DNA of 64,000 nt from Pipra filicauda (GCF_003945595.2 NW_024104557.1:496001-560000), one strand, 5' to 3'; positions 23,188-34,851 are shown, counted from the first letter of the stretch. Translations and numbers: made by a program. Notes: generated by a model not told the origin, from the letters alone.

Positions 23188-24092
23188 GAATACCCTGGGA
23201 TGTATTTTTATCCCGTGTTTTTTCAGAGAAACAACTAGAGCAAGAAGGGGACAGAAAAGGTTGGGGATGACTGACACCAAAAGGAACCGGTTACTCTCTG
23301 TATCACAGATGGATGAGCACTAAAGCAAGGTGGATTGCAAGTGTTTCACTGGAAAGTGAAATGGGAAATGCTTCACAGGCTGGAATTAGAGGAGAGAGAC
23401 CTGCACACCCTGTGTAGACATCTGGACTCCTCCTCCAGCCTAAAACCAGGTTATGTGGAAGGGGCAAAGCTGTGGTCACTGCAGAGATGATGGCTGAGAG
23501 CCAGGATTCCCCCACCCTGCTTGGAAATACCCCAGTCTGCTCAACCTCCAGAGCCAAGGGCTTGGCTGGAGGTCCTGTCCAGCCCTGCAGACCTACAAGC
23601 TCCCAACCCATCATCTAAAGGATCAGCTGCAAGCTGCTGCTCGGCAGTGTCCTTCCTGGATGGAAACATGATCACATGTACTAAGGCAGGGTTGGCATCT
23701 TTTGGGGTTTGATCTTTCCATCAGATTTCACGGTGGTGTTTTTAAGGCAAAGGAGGCATCCTGGTTTCCCTTAATTGCACAGCTTCTTCCAAAGTCAAAG
23801 ACAACCATCCCCTGGAGGGAGACAGTTCTTCTCCTAAGGTCATATCCACCCCACATCTTCCCCTCCTGCTGAGGCTTGCTAAAATGGGATATGCCATTGG
23901 CTCTTATTTGAGGAACCCATAATCCCACAGAAGGGGCTGAGCGCCACGTGGGGGATTTTTGGATAACCTTTGGGCAACTGCATTTTATACCTGATTGCTG
24001 CTTCCAGTCTGCCTGACAGACCCACAGATGGTATCCCTCCACATTTCTGCTGGATACCTCTAAAGAAACCATCGAGAGCTGTTCCAGAGGGT
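23188..24092. other. Proximal ADRA1D 3' UTR, no other feature
   Basis: Unique sequence directly downstream of the ADRA1D stop codon. No microRNA-like hairpin or second exon was recognised. Confidence 0.5.
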
Positions 24093-24661
24093 TCAAATAT
24101 CTGTTTCTCTCAGCCCACAGCAGTCTGTTAAGTCATGGGTTTGATAGTCGATGGTTTCCGTGAAATCATGAGGGATCCCAATAGAGACAGACTCCACCTC
24201 TGTTTTGTAGGTGGCTGTCACCCCCCCTTTGCTGGAGCCACCCCGGATTTTGTTAGAAAGGCTGTTCATCTTCTCCTTCAGCTGGGTGGACGCTGGTTTC
24301 TGGAAAGGAGTGAGCATTTTCCAGCCCTTGAAGCTGAGCGTTCGCCTCTTACTGGCTCTCTCCTGGAAGGAGGAGTTAAATATGAAGGAGCTGTTCAGGG
24401 TGTTAATCCTGGGCCTCAGGTCTGTCTCAGAGTCCTGCACCGAGCTGTTGGCAGAGGCCCCTCTCCAGTGGTGGTCGTAGACTCTCCAGATGGGCCGTCT
24501 CCTGCGGTGGCACTGGCACTTGAGCAGCCGGATGAACGCGCGCTTGAACTCCTTGCTGGAGCAGGGGTAGATGATGGGGTTCACGCAGCTGTTGAAGTAC
24601 CCCAGCCAGAAGATGATCTTGAAGACAATTTCGGAGGGCTTCAGAGACGGGAAGAAAGAAC
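24093..24661 (-). CDS. ADRA1D: ADRA1D terminal exon (alpha-1D adrenergic receptor, TM7 and C-tail)
   Basis: This is the last coding exon of an alpha-1 adrenergic receptor, a Gq-coupled catecholamine receptor of the plasma membrane. It gives 188 full codons after a split Gly codon (first base in exon 1, phase-1 intron) and stops at TGA 24095-24093. Exon residues 9-32 form TM7 with NPIIY at 27-31; Phe13 and Phe17 fall at positions 7.35 and 7.39, the phenylalanines typical of alpha-1 ligand pockets. Helix 8 follows (about 33-47), then a KCQC motif (likely palmitoylated) and an RRRR run. The D subtype is shown by [11 protein letters not shown] after the Arg run and by the C-terminus LRETDI, a class I PDZ ligand known to bind syntrophins in mammalian ADRA1D; the A and B subtypes end differently. 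The run of Arg is shorter than I recall for human. TM1-TM6 are not in the window. The codon opening the ORF at 24584 is GTG for an internal Val, not a start. Confidence 0.96.
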
Positions 24662-24695
24662 CTTGGGAGAGATTAAAAGAAATGTGGTTTAGAGG
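24662..24695 (-). other. Splice acceptor of ADRA1D exon 2
   Basis: Read on the minus strand, a pyrimidine-rich stretch (TTTCTTTTAATCTCTCCC) runs into AAG, with the AG at 24663-24662, directly before the first exon base at 24661. A CTAAAC branch-point-like motif lies at 24692-24687, about 26 nt upstream of the acceptor. The phase (Gly codon split G|GT) matches the single intron known in alpha-1 adrenergic receptor genes at the end of TM6. Confidence 0.85.
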
Positions 24696-24792
24696 AAGAG
24701 GAGGGGGATGGGAGCGTGGGGGAGCGAGGGCGGTGGTCAGTCCAACCTGGGAGAGGTAGAGACGTGTAGAAAAGACTGAAGGTGTGATGGGT

Positions 24793-24977
24793 GGAGAGAC
24801 ACTGGTGCATGTTTCTCAGAGAAGCTGTGGCTGCCCCATCCCTGGAAGTGTCCCAGGCCAGGTTGGCCAGGGCTTGGAGCAACCTGGGCTAGTGGAAGGT
24901 GTCCCTGCCCATGGCCAGGAATTGGAACTGGATGACTTTTAAGGTCTCTTCCAACCCAACCCATTATGTGATTCTAC
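24793..24977 (+). mobile_element. CR1, antisense, near ADRA1D exon 2
   Basis: AGAAGCTGTGGCTGCCCC, CCAGGTTGGCCAGGGCTTGG, TGGAAGGTGTCCCTGCCC, ending TTATGTGATTCTAC. Its nearest end is about 130 bp upstream of the splice acceptor, in antisense orientation to the gene. Confidence 0.92.
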
Positions 24978-25075
24978 AGTTCTGCTATTAGGTCCTTGAC
25001 TTGAAATGCCATTACCACCAGAGGGAAGATCTAGCCTGTGCAGGATTGGAAGGCATCAACCCTTCAGTGATGATG

Positions 25076-25192
25076 ATCACAGAATCCCAGAACACGCTGA
25101 GCTGGGAGGGACCCACAAGGATCATCGAGTCCAACTCTAAGCCCTGCACAGGACATCCCCAAGAGTCACACCCTGTGCCTGAGAGCGTGATG
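25076..25192 (-). mobile_element. CR1-F-like 3' end
   Basis: CACAGAATCCCAGAACACG, GAGCTGGGAGGGACCCACAA and GGATCATCGAGTCCAACTC; same variant as 5640-6030. Confidence 0.88.
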
Positions 25193-26441
25193 GATAATAT
25201 TGTATTTTTGGCAGGACTCTCCTAGCCCCCACTGCAGAAGTTCTCCCAGCAGCGGAACCAGCACCCCCAAATCAGCTGTGAGCCATTGTGCAAACACACA
25301 CAGCTCACAGGGAGGCTGGGCCATCATTCTGGGGAACAGCTTCTGTGTCGTGGTTTGTCAACACAAGGCAGCCAGGCCCTGTCCTATTCCACGTCAGACA
25401 GGAAAAAGTGTTTGGTCTGCATGGATCAGTTCTTGGTGCCTGCCTCTTCCTACATATTTTACTTTCCCTGCAGCCTAAAAGTGTGGATACAGCCCTGTCC
25501 CCTGCACTGAGAGAAGAGCAACACCCCTTCAACTCTTCTGCTCAGGCATTTTGGATCATCAGTGTCACACACCCTCTCTTCAAATTTTCAGTCATGCTAA
25601 GGTGGCTCAGATAATATCCACTGCCACAAAGCCTGTCCCTCCCACTTGAAAACTCTTTTGTCCACCCAACCCCTATTAAGTTTTTGTGGAGTTTCCCTGT
25701 GGTTTTCTTGGTGAAAAAGCTGGAGATTTTTTTACGGAGCCAGAAGATGTCACTGTTGCTCCCGCATGGCCTCAACACTTAGCATTCCCCCCTCAGATCT
25801 GAAATAACTGTCTGAGTCAGCCTTAATTTCTTTTAATTTTAGCTCTGGATGACAAATTGTGCCATGTGACCGAGCATTAATTTGTATTTTAGTAAATAAC
25901 ATTAACTCTGGATATCATTATTATTTTCCCTGAGCTAAAAAGCCTGGTGTCAAAACAGTAAAACAGGTGCCAGGAGCCAGAAATTCGTGACTGGCGCTGC
26001 ATTAAAGCTCCCCAGGCTGTTTGCTGGAGGAAAACCATCATCCAGGAAACTCAGAGTGCTGGTTCCAGTAAAACTTCCTCACACCCATCCCTAAAAAGTG
26101 GAGAAATTACAGGCAGACTCAACATTAGGTATGTGGGCTATTCCACCATGGGGACATGAGAGGAGACAGACAGATCCCAGCATTTTGTGATGGTTGGGCA
26201 GGGAAAGCACAGATGTGGCCATGCAGCTTAACCATCTGCTGAAGGCCAATCCAAGCCAGGTTGGAGTCCATGCTGGTTGTCAATATGTGCTGAAGGAGGC
26301 ACTGAAAAAGGACAGGAAGCAGGAATGACATCTCTGTGCTGGGAATACCCAGGGGCTTCATGGAAATCAATGGCATTTGCAGCTTAACGTGCAGCTGCTG
26401 GTGGTGTAGTCAGTGAGTTTGAATGGAGCAATAATCAGAGC
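25193..26441. other. Intronic; AT-rich low-repeat block
   Basis: No exon seen. 25790-26010 is an AT-rich, repeat-free block with several TAAT motifs (ATTAATTTG, AACATTAAC), a candidate conserved non-coding element. Confidence 0.45.
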
Positions 26442-26750
26442 CACAGAATGGTTTGGGTTGGAAGGGACCTTAAAGATCCATCTCATTCCAATCCCCTGTC
26501 TTGGGCAGGGACACCTTCCACTAGCCCCACTTGCTCCAAGCCCTGTCCAACCTGACCTTGGACACTTCCAGGGATGGGGCAGCCACAGCTTCTCTGGGCA
26601 ACCTGTGCCAGGGCCTCCCCACCCTCACAGGGAAGAATTTCTTCCCAATATCCCATCTAACCCTGCCCTCTGACAGTTTGAACCCCCTTGTCCTGTCACT
26701 ACATGCTCTAGTAAATAATCTCTCTCCATCTTTCCCGCCATCTCCCTAAC
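26442..26750 (-). mobile_element. CR1, about 310 bp
   Basis: CACAGAATGGTTTGGG, GGGACCTTAAAGATCC, GATGGGGCAGCCACAGC (the GATGGGG lineage), then CATCTAACCCTGCCCTCTG and a degraded GTAAATAATCTCTCTCC. Confidence 0.93.
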
Positions 26751-27195
26751 ACCAGAGTTAGCTTTTGTGGAGGCAATGACTCCACCTTGGTTGTTTTGGA
26801 TTAAAGGAGTTTGTTCTTTCGGGGAGAGTGGTGAGATTTATGAGTTGGCTCTATGCTGCTTGAATCACCACATCTGATTCTAACCCCAGCAGAAACTGCC
26901 TCCTGAGTGACAGCCAGGGGCTTCTAAACCCCCCAGGGGTGCTGGGACCAACCCCCCTTTGCACTGCATGAAGCATCTCCTCCATTTTCCATCTGACCAT
27001 GGCTTTGAGCCATCCCTCATTCTCACCTTGCCCCCATCCCACCACTGTGGACCCTCAGGAACCATTGATACTTCAGGCAATGTGTTTCAGCCATGGCTTT
27101 CCAAGAACAGTATCAATCCCTCTCCTCAGTCTCAGGTCTTGGGAACAGTGGGTGGGTTTGTTTTCCTGCCCAGACCCACACCCTATCCATTCCCT
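26751..27195. other. Intronic, nothing recognised
   Basis: No repeat or coding signal was identified. Confidence 0.5.
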
Positions 27196-27596
27196 ACAAA
27201 GACAGGCTGACAGAGGTGGGGGTGTTCAGCCTGGAGAAGAGAAGGCTTTGGGAAGACCTTAGAGCTCCTTCCAGTGCCTAAAGGGGCTCCAGGAGAGCTG
27301 GAGAGGGACTTTGGATAAAGGCCTGGACAAGGGGAAATGGCTTCGTACTGCCAGAGGGCAGGGTTGGATGGGATACTGGGGAGAAATTGTTCCCTGTAAG
27401 GGTGGTGAGGCCCTGGCACAGATTGTCCAGAGAAGCTGTGGCTGCCCCTGGATCCCTGGAAGTGTCCAAGGTCAGGCTGGATGGGGCTTGGAGCAACCTA
27501 GTGTAGAGGAAGGTGTCCCTGCCCGTGGCAGGGGATTGGAACTAAGTGATCTTTAAGCCCCTTCCAACTGAAACAGTTCTATAATTCTATGATGTT
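27196..27596 (+). mobile_element. CR1, about 400 bp
   Basis: AGACAGGCTGACAGAGGTGG, GTTCAGCCTGGAGAAGAGAA, GGATACTGGGGAGAAATTG, CCCCTGGATCCCTGGAAGTG and tail GTTCTATAATTCTATGATG. It is among the more complete plus-strand copies. Confidence 0.95.
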
Positions 27597-30500
27597 TTGA
27601 TTCCACCTGGGGACCAGCCTCTACACAGAGCCCTGATCTCTCTGCAAGGCAATCCCTGGCTCTCATGCCTTCAACATCACGTTGTCCCAGCTTGATCCTG
27701 CCATAGCTCCGTGTGTTTGGGAGCAAGGCAGGTGAAGGACTTCACTAAAGATGTAATCCTGCTCATTCCCTTGTCATGGAGAGGCTTCGTGCCTCAGTTT
27801 CCCCACCGGAGAAAGGGGCTAATTTCCCTGAACTCTTTCACAGTGTTGTTGTGAACCCTGTTAGCAGCACACTGGGTTCTCAGAGGAGCTGCAGCTTTAT
27901 GCAGCACTTTTTTTAGCTTCAAGAGAGAGGAAAAGAAAACAAAAAGCTATGGTAACAAAGCAAATAAAAGAAGGGTCTCTTTTAAAATTCAACTAGTAAT
28001 TACTGCTCGAGCCAGGCTACTTAAGAGATTGGTGCTTGCTTAAACAGCCTGTTGGTTTGTTAAAATAACAACTTATATCCAGAGTTTAGTGGTTCATTGC
28101 ACAATTCAGTCTCTGTACTACGTGCTTTGTCTTTTGCATCCAGATACAAAACACAAATTGAAAAGAAAGAGAAGCCATGAATCGTCTGAATTTCAACTTT
28201 GGCCGGTTTTTCACCCGCTAGAACCTCGTGTACATCTGAAGACAAGGGGCTCATTACCATCCTCATTGCCATGCAAATAAGCCCTTGCAAGGGACGTGTC
28301 CTGAGTGCAGCCACAGTTTCCCCCATTTCTTTGCACTGGGATGAACAGAACTAGGCAGGGAGTCCCCAGAACAGCTCCTTGGCTGGAAATTTTGTACGTG
28401 CTGGAGCATCAGGCTCTTCTGATGGGCTGTGAGGTCTTACTTAGAGAGTGAGTAAAGAATGGAAGAAATTAAGTCTTGCTTTCATGTACGTGAATATGCA
28501 ACAACACTTTGAGAGAGGAAGCGTTTTTGGGCTGGGGTTTGTCAGAGTTACTATATAAGAGCATAAATGTTAGAATGTGTGGAAGGCAGTATTGAGTGGT
28601 GGACACTTGAAGAGCTCAGGAAACAGAGAAAGATGTGTCCAAGGTCCAGAAATAGAAAACAGGAGTAAAAGATCAGGAACAGCAACACAGAGTGATGCAC
28701 CAGCACTTTAGCCTGATATCTCAGTGTAAGAGAATAGGACAATGCCAAAGAACAGGAATAACAATTATTGTAGGACCTGTGGCACAGTAAAACAGTGAAA
28801 CCTGGTCTTGTTTCAAAGAGGAGTTCTTCCTATTCACTCAAAATCAGCCCTCTGGGCACCTCTCCTGGGCATCCAGCTCCACAGTTCCTGGCAAAGCTTG
28901 GTATCCTTTCCAAAGGAGGAGGCTGTGACACCCACCTTGGGGACATCCACCCTTTGGATGGTGTTGGTGTGGAGGGCACTGACACCACCCACAGTATTTG
29001 TGCTGGGATCCAGCACCCCCCTGCCATGCTGGAACATCTGGGACCCCAGAGCCCTCACAGGGAGAGGACAATGGAGACCTGGCTTGTTCCTGAACAGGGC
29101 TGCTGCTTTTGGGGGTCGTGTTCCCAGCAGGGAAGCCTCCATCCAACCCAACCAAATCCACGTGTGAAAAACACAGAGACAGCCTGGGGAGTAGGGGCAG
29201 ACCTCTGAGGTGCCCTTTCTCCACCCTGGCTGCCTGCTCAGTGATTCTCCCTCTCCTGGTGGATGGAGGATCCTGGTTGTACTTCAGTGCAGGATGCTCC
29301 AGGTAGGGTGGGACGCAGAGCCTCATCCTCTCTATTTTCCACTGCCTTGTTGAGAAGGCTCCATGTCAGCTTGTGGAGATCCTGAAGAGGACTTTATCTC
29401 CTTGTAATAAACAAAACCTAATAATAATGCTGGGTCCATTTGAGGACTTTATCCCTTTCATCATTTTATAAAAGATTGTTTTGCATCTTGGCAGAATCTG
29501 AATCCTAGTGATAGAGCTGGGTCTGAGCAAGGGTTGAAGATCCTGTTGTAACCCTAAATAATTGTCATCAGGACTATCAAGAAATTAAGAAGGCTGCAGT
29601 GAGCTCAGGGAAAGCCTGTTTGCACCATGCAAACTGACTGAAGACACAAGCTAAACACGATCTGAAGATTAAATTTCATTTTTTTTTGGTGGTTTAAAAG
29701 TTGAGGCAATGAAGTATGTGCTCATACTTTTTTTTTTTCCTAGTTATTCCTGGTCACCCTGCTCATATTTGGGAAAGAGGCAGCCAGGTATAAATGTCTG
29801 GAGGCACAGGCATGCTCCCCAATGCTGTGACATTGTGTAATGGGTGATTGGTGAATGCAATTTCTCCTCCATTTATCCAAACACATATCCCACTTTTTTT
29901 GGGTTGTTTGAGCTAGCACAATCTCATAATCTTTCCTTGCCTGCACTTCTCCACCCTGCCCTCCCCATGACTCACTCGAAGGTGATATCACTGGATTGTT
30001 TGGAGAGTTGCTGGTCCCAGAGTTCAGTGCTTAAAAAATAAAGCAAAACAAGAAAAAAGACAAATGCGTGAACGAAAATGGAGCCAGTCCAATCTAAATT
30101 CTGGCCCTGGCTCCCAGTACACAGCCAGAATCTGTGAGCAGGCTTGCTTTCTGCTGCAGTTGGCAAGGGCATCTTTGTTTTAAAAGGTCCCTACTTTACA
30201 GCATGTCCTGAAGAGTCCATGGCACAGAAACACTGCAGACGTGAGAGCAGGTGGGAAAAACACAGTGACAAAGTCATGCCCCAGTGCTGTCCTACCATGA
30301 ACTTGGAATTGCAAGGACCAACAGGGCTGTTCACACTGACAAGGGTGTTGCTGTTGCTTGGTCTGGACTTTGTGTCAGAGATGGGCTTGGAAAATAATAA
30401 AGAAAAGTTGCCAACCGATCTGTTCTTGAGTCAGGAAGCTGTAGAAATCCATATATAGGATTAGCACTGTGGTGGGGACAGGTGTCTCATTGCTCAAACT

Positions 30501-30670
30501 TCTCCTGAATGTGACCTCAAAGACTTAGGAGGGGGTTAAGGACTCCCTCGGGGTGTATCAGAGGAGCAAGTCAAGAGAATAGGAAAGAGTATAGGAAAAC
30601 CCTTGACACAGGAGGTACTGTAGCTGCTGAAGCTCACTGTGGGCTCTCCTGACCAAAGAAAGAGTCAAAA
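27597..30670. other. Intronic; possible conserved non-coding block
   Basis: 27890-28330 is AT-rich and free of known repeats. It contains CAACTAGTAATTACTG and a perfect octamer ATGCAAAT (28271-28278). The rest is unrecognised; no exon is supported. Confidence 0.45.
27890..28330. promoter_or_regulatory. Candidate intronic conserved non-coding element
   Basis: Evidence is compositional only: no repeats over 440 bp in a repeat-dense intron, AT-rich with retained CpGs, TAATTA and the POU octamer ATGCAAAT at 28271-28278. Function is inferred, not shown; cross-species alignment would decide it. Confidence 0.3.
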
Positions 30671-30920
30671 AATCACAGAATCAGGAAGGGTTTGGGTTGG
30701 AAGGGACCTTCAAGATCGTCTAGTCCAACCCATCTGCCATGGGCAGGACACCTTCCACTAGGCCAGGGTGCTCCAAGCCCTGTCCAACCTGGCCTTGAAC
30801 ACTTCCAGGGATGGGGCATCTACCACCTTCCTGGGCAACCTGTGTCAGTGTTTTACCACCCTCACTGTAATAAACTTCTTCCTTATATCTGATCCAAACT
30901 GATACTCCATCTCTTCCCTC
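30671..30920 (-). mobile_element. CR1, about 250 bp
   Basis: AATCACAGAATCAGGAAGG, GGGTTGGAAGGGACCTTCAA, GATGGGGCATCTACCACC and CTTCTTCCTTATATCTGATC. Confidence 0.93.
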
Positions 30921-33115
30921 TTTTTCTCTCACAAAGCAAATTAATTAAATCTATTCCAAAGTAATCACGAACTGCCCCTTTCTGCTCATTACACAGCCTG
31001 CCTCTCTCCTTGCCAGATCCTTCCCAGGCTCCTGTGATGGCTAATCCCTTTGATGCAGGTCCAAGCTATGGGAGAGCGGGCTGGATACCAGCGAGGATTT
31101 CTGTGTGTGACTGGGAGCCTCAGATTCCGACCAGTCTTTCCCATCCTGCTCCTCCACCCTCTATCGACCACCTCCACTGGGTATTTGCAGGCGTATCAGG
31201 GTCCTTAGAGGGTTAACACCTCCTTGCAGCTGGTGGCGTGCCTTGGAGTGATGAGGGAGTTCACTGCCCTCCCAGGATGGATCCAAGAGCTGCTTGGCGC
31301 AGGGAGGAGGACAGTGTGTCCACAGTGGCTCCGGCGTTTTCCCTGGAGGACGATGGCGTTGGGATATCGGGTGGAATTCCTCAGGCCTGTGAGCCTTCCA
31401 GCCGACCCCATAAACAATGTCACGGATAAGCAGCAGCTTTCCAGTGAAAGCCCCGATGAGCTGCCTGTGTGTCTCTCTGCGCGTAGGCACTGCCTGCCTG
31501 CTCCAATTCCGCACCCTGAGCTGGCCCAGAAGAAAAGCAGGGAGAAGCCACCACTCCCCTGGTCATTGCTGACCCTCTAGACTGTCCCAGATTGTCCCAG
31601 GCCATGGTTGGAGAGCCCCTGGCCATGCCAGAGCCCATGGTGGGGTGTGCACATCTGGCGTGTGGGGTCCCCAGGGAGTGGGCGATAAGACTGTGGTGTG
31701 GTGGGGGTCAGGGAAGCTTGGTTTAATCTGGGGTGGTTGCAAAGGCAGGAGAGATCAGCCTGAGGGGTGTCAAGGGCTCTGAAAAACATCAGCACTCTCA
31801 AGCAGGATCTCAAAGCTGAGGTCTGAGCGTGTTTTGCCTGTCTGCAAGAGAAGGATAATGCAGCAGAGCCTTGTTCTGATCATTTGCTGGTCTAATCCAT
31901 GGCCCCCAAACCTGTCCCCCAACCTCTAGGAGTGTGGTCCTAGTGATGTCTCCAAAGCTTTCCCCTAAGTTGCAGCACATCAATAGGACTTTGACTGAAA
32001 TTGCCCTTCACTCCCCCCAAAGCTCACATTGGAGCTTTTCTCAGGGCAATCCTGGGAATCTGGACCACTGGTGGGAACCGTTGCCGTGAGGATGTTTCTG
32101 AGGCATCAAATTTCCTGAAAACTGTGGGTCTCTTATGTGAATCACCCAACTGAATTCAGGCATCTGAGCAGGTCCTTGGGTTCAGTGGTTTAGATGATAG
32201 ATCTTGTGGTGAGAATGGAGTGATCCATCTCGTCCTAAGCCTGTCCTGGGCAGATGGATCACATCAGGTTTCAGATGATCCTGGTTCATGGGCAACCACA
32301 TCATGGCAATCCAAGGTTACACCTGGATTTGACCTGATGGATTTGACCCTTAGAGAGTCTGGTTGTCTGATCCTCTCTGAGAAGCTGCCAAAGCTTCCCG
32401 TGCATTAGTTTCTTTCCTGTGCAGGACAGGACTTTCACCAGTGCAGGGTGACAGTGAAGAGTCTCACAGACACATCTGCTCTATTACCTGACAGAAACCT
32501 CACGGATAATTTCGAGTCTTGGATTGTACACAGTGCTAATTTGCTTACCATGGTCCAGCCAGACCCCTCCAGATAAATGTGGTCCAGGGAACACTTCACT
32601 CCAGAGACCACCCCCAAAAGAACATGAAGACTTGAATGTGCAGCCCCCCCAGCGCTGTCCCAGCAGGGTCTGCACCCTTAACAACCTCCATATGCCCCTG
32701 TGCCACATCACAGGGCATGAAATGCAAAGCATCTGCTTCAGACTGCAGATCCACTCTGGTGGGCTCCCACACACAACACCCCCAGCTCTTCCAGAGATTC
32801 ACAACTCCACGAGAGAGTAACTATGTGGTAGGACCACGGGGGCACTGCATGGGGCACGAGACAGGCTTTGGGCAAGATCCTATAAAGTACTTAGGCTGCT
32901 CTGGTCTGCTCTACAGCCCTCGTTCTGGGGGGCTGTGACCATAAACTGGCTTTTTCCCCCCTATTTTCTTATTTTTTTTAACAACATAGTTGATGTCTAG
33001 TAATTAGTTTGATTCCTGAGCAAAGTGTAGCTAAACTTGTCATTTGCTGGATAGCATTGGGAATGTGCTGATGTGACTTAATTGTGGACAGGTGAGGGGG
33101 CTCAAAGAAGGTTCA
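30921..33115. other. Intronic; CpG-enriched patch at 31.03-31.52 kb
   Basis: By eye about 17 CpGs fall in 31030-31520 against sparse CpG either side. The patch carries overlapping ORFs on both strands (31224-31580 plus, 31161-31514 minus) without a secure homology. The remainder is unrecognised. Confidence 0.45.
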
Positions 33116-33498
33116 ATCACAGAATCATAGAATGGTTTGCTTTGGAAGGGACCTTAAATATCATCCAGTCCCACCCCCTGCCCTGGGCCACTATCCCAGG
33201 TTGCTCCAAACCCTGTCCAACCTGGTCTTGGACACTTCCAAGGATCCAGGGGCAGCCACAGCTTCTCTGGGCAACCTGTGCCAGGGCCTCACCACCTTCA
33301 CAGGGAAGATTTTTTCCTGATATCCAATCTAAACCTACTCCCTGTCAGTTTGAAGCCATTTCCCCTTGTCCTGTCACTCCAGGCTCTTGTAAATAGTCTC
33401 TATCCATCTTCCTTGTCGGCTCCCTTCAGGTACTGGAAGGCCAAAATTAGGTCACCCCAAAGCCTTCTCTTCTCCAGGCTGAACAATCCCAATTCCAT
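33116..33498 (-). mobile_element. CR1, about 380 bp
   Basis: ATCACAGAATCATAGAATGG, GGATCCAGGGGCAGCCACAG, CTGATATCCAATCTAAACC, GGTACTGGAAGGCCAAAATT and CTTCTCTTCTCCAGGCTGAA. Confidence 0.94.
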
Positions 33499-33799
33499 TA
33501 TGTGCCATCTTTCTTGAGAGGGCACTGACCCCTCATTTGGGGACTCACAGCTGAAAGCAGCAGCAGCAAATTCCCAGAAGGTCATTTCATTCACTGCATT
33601 CTCCTTCCAAGGACCTGGATGTCCCATGCACAAAACTTCCTTGCCCTGAATGGAATATACAACCTTCCATCTTTCGTGAGAGATCTCTAAAGAAGAAAGT
33701 CATGCTTAAAATAGAGGAATAACTAAGAAATTCTGGCCTGATGCTGCAAAGGGGTTGATACCACGGTCTGCAAGGGGGAACTGTACCAGCAGCACACAG

Positions 33800-34685
33800 T
33801 GGTGTGAGAGGTGCATATTGTCTGCCTGGATTTCTCCAAGGTTTTCCACATGGTTTCCCACAGTCTGCTGGAGAGACTGATGTGCCATGGTCTGGACAAG
33901 TGGTCTGTGCAGTGGGTGAGGAAATGGCTGACAAGGCACCCCCTGTCAGGGAGTGGCAGCAATCTGCTCCTTCCCAAACTGGCAACCTGCCACCAAGTGG
34001 GATCCATACTGGGCCCAACGCTGTTTAATGCCTTCATAAGTCACCTGGATGCTGGGATCAAGTGCATCCTGATGAAGTTTCCTGATGTTACCCATAGGAG
34101 TGTGGAAGTGGACGCTTCAGAAGCGAGGTCCACCCTGCAGGAAGACCTGCACCAACATGGGCATCACCAGCAGAGAGAAAGAAGTCATAGTCACACTCTG
34201 CTGAGGCCACACCTGGAACACTGTGTTCAGTTTTGGTCCCCACTATGCAAAAAAAGATGTGGAAAGGCTGGAGCGGGTCCAGAAAGGGGCCACAGAGATG
34301 ATCCAAGCACTGGGAAGCCACCATGTGAGGAAAGGATGATGACTGAGTTTACTGATCCTTGAGAAAAGAAGGCTGAGGGGAGCCTGTAGCACCGTGCAGC
34401 TACAAAGAAGTTGTGACTCCCTTTTCACATGGAAAGATGAGGGGCAGTGAGTACAACTCACCCCTGGGGATATTCCTACTGCATACAATTTTTCACCACG
34501 ACAACAATCAGCCACTGGAACGATCTCCCCAGGGAGGTGGTGGAATTCCCCAGTGCTTGGCACTGTTAGGATTCAGCTGGACAGGGTGCTGGAACATCTT
34601 GTCTGGACTGTGCTTTTGCCAGGAAAGGTTGGTCCAGACGATCCCTGAGGTCCATTCCAACCTGGTGTTCTGTGATTCTATGAGT
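33800..34685 (+). mobile_element. CR1 with decayed reverse transcriptase, longest copy
   Basis: From 33811 the plus strand reads MHIVCLDFSKVFHMVSHSLL, then GLDKWSVQWVRKWL, GSILGPTLFNAFISHLDAG and KFPDVT: the LDFSKAFDTVSH, GSVLGPxLFNxFIxDLD and FADDT blocks of a CR1 ORF2 reverse transcriptase. The catalytic Asp-Asp box is destroyed. A frameshifted, shortened stretch follows, then the 3' region (CCACACCTGGAACACTGTGT, GGTCCAGAAAGGGGCCAC, ATCTCCCCAGGGAGGTGG) to the tail TTCTGTGATTCTATG at 34685. It cannot mobilise itself. Internal deletion is clear between about 34110 and 34200. Confidence 0.93.
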
Positions 34686-34851
34686 TTTTCCCGCTTCTTG
34701 ATTTTCAACAGGAGTTCTGTGGACTCTACTCAGGCAGGACTAGGCAGAGGAAAGGGAAAGAGATTTTGAAACAAAACCTAGGCTTGGATACTGCAAACCA
34801 AGCTCACTCTGTAATAAATCTTTTAAATGGGTAAGGCAATGCTTTAATGAG
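34686..34851. other. Intronic spacer between two CR1 copies
   Basis: No feature was recognised. Confidence 0.5.

Larger units (their letters stand above)
20378..24092 (-). other. ADRA1D: Probable ADRA1D 3' UTR, end uncertain
   Basis: This lies directly after the stop codon. No canonical AATAAA or ATTAAA was found on the minus strand between 24092 and about 20.3 kb. The segment 20640-20380, read on the minus strand, is T-rich and UTR-like. It contains AATACA at 20403-20398, followed by a GT-rich stretch with repeated TGTTGCTGTG-type motifs, a plausible non-canonical cleavage site near 20380. The nearest canonical hexamers beyond it are AATAAA at 18946-18941 and 18740-18735. A CR1 insertion (22943-23187) lies inside the interval. 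The UTR could be much shorter; transcript data are needed to set the end. Confidence 0.35.

Noticed and set aside
1..24092. A second gene such as SMOX, which neighbours ADRA1D in human
   Set aside because: No ORF in the left part resembles its amine-oxidase exons; the gene may lie beyond the window.
24135..24692. 185-codon plus-strand ORF
   Set aside because: It is the antisense shadow of the ADRA1D exon; the minus-strand frame has clear receptor homology.
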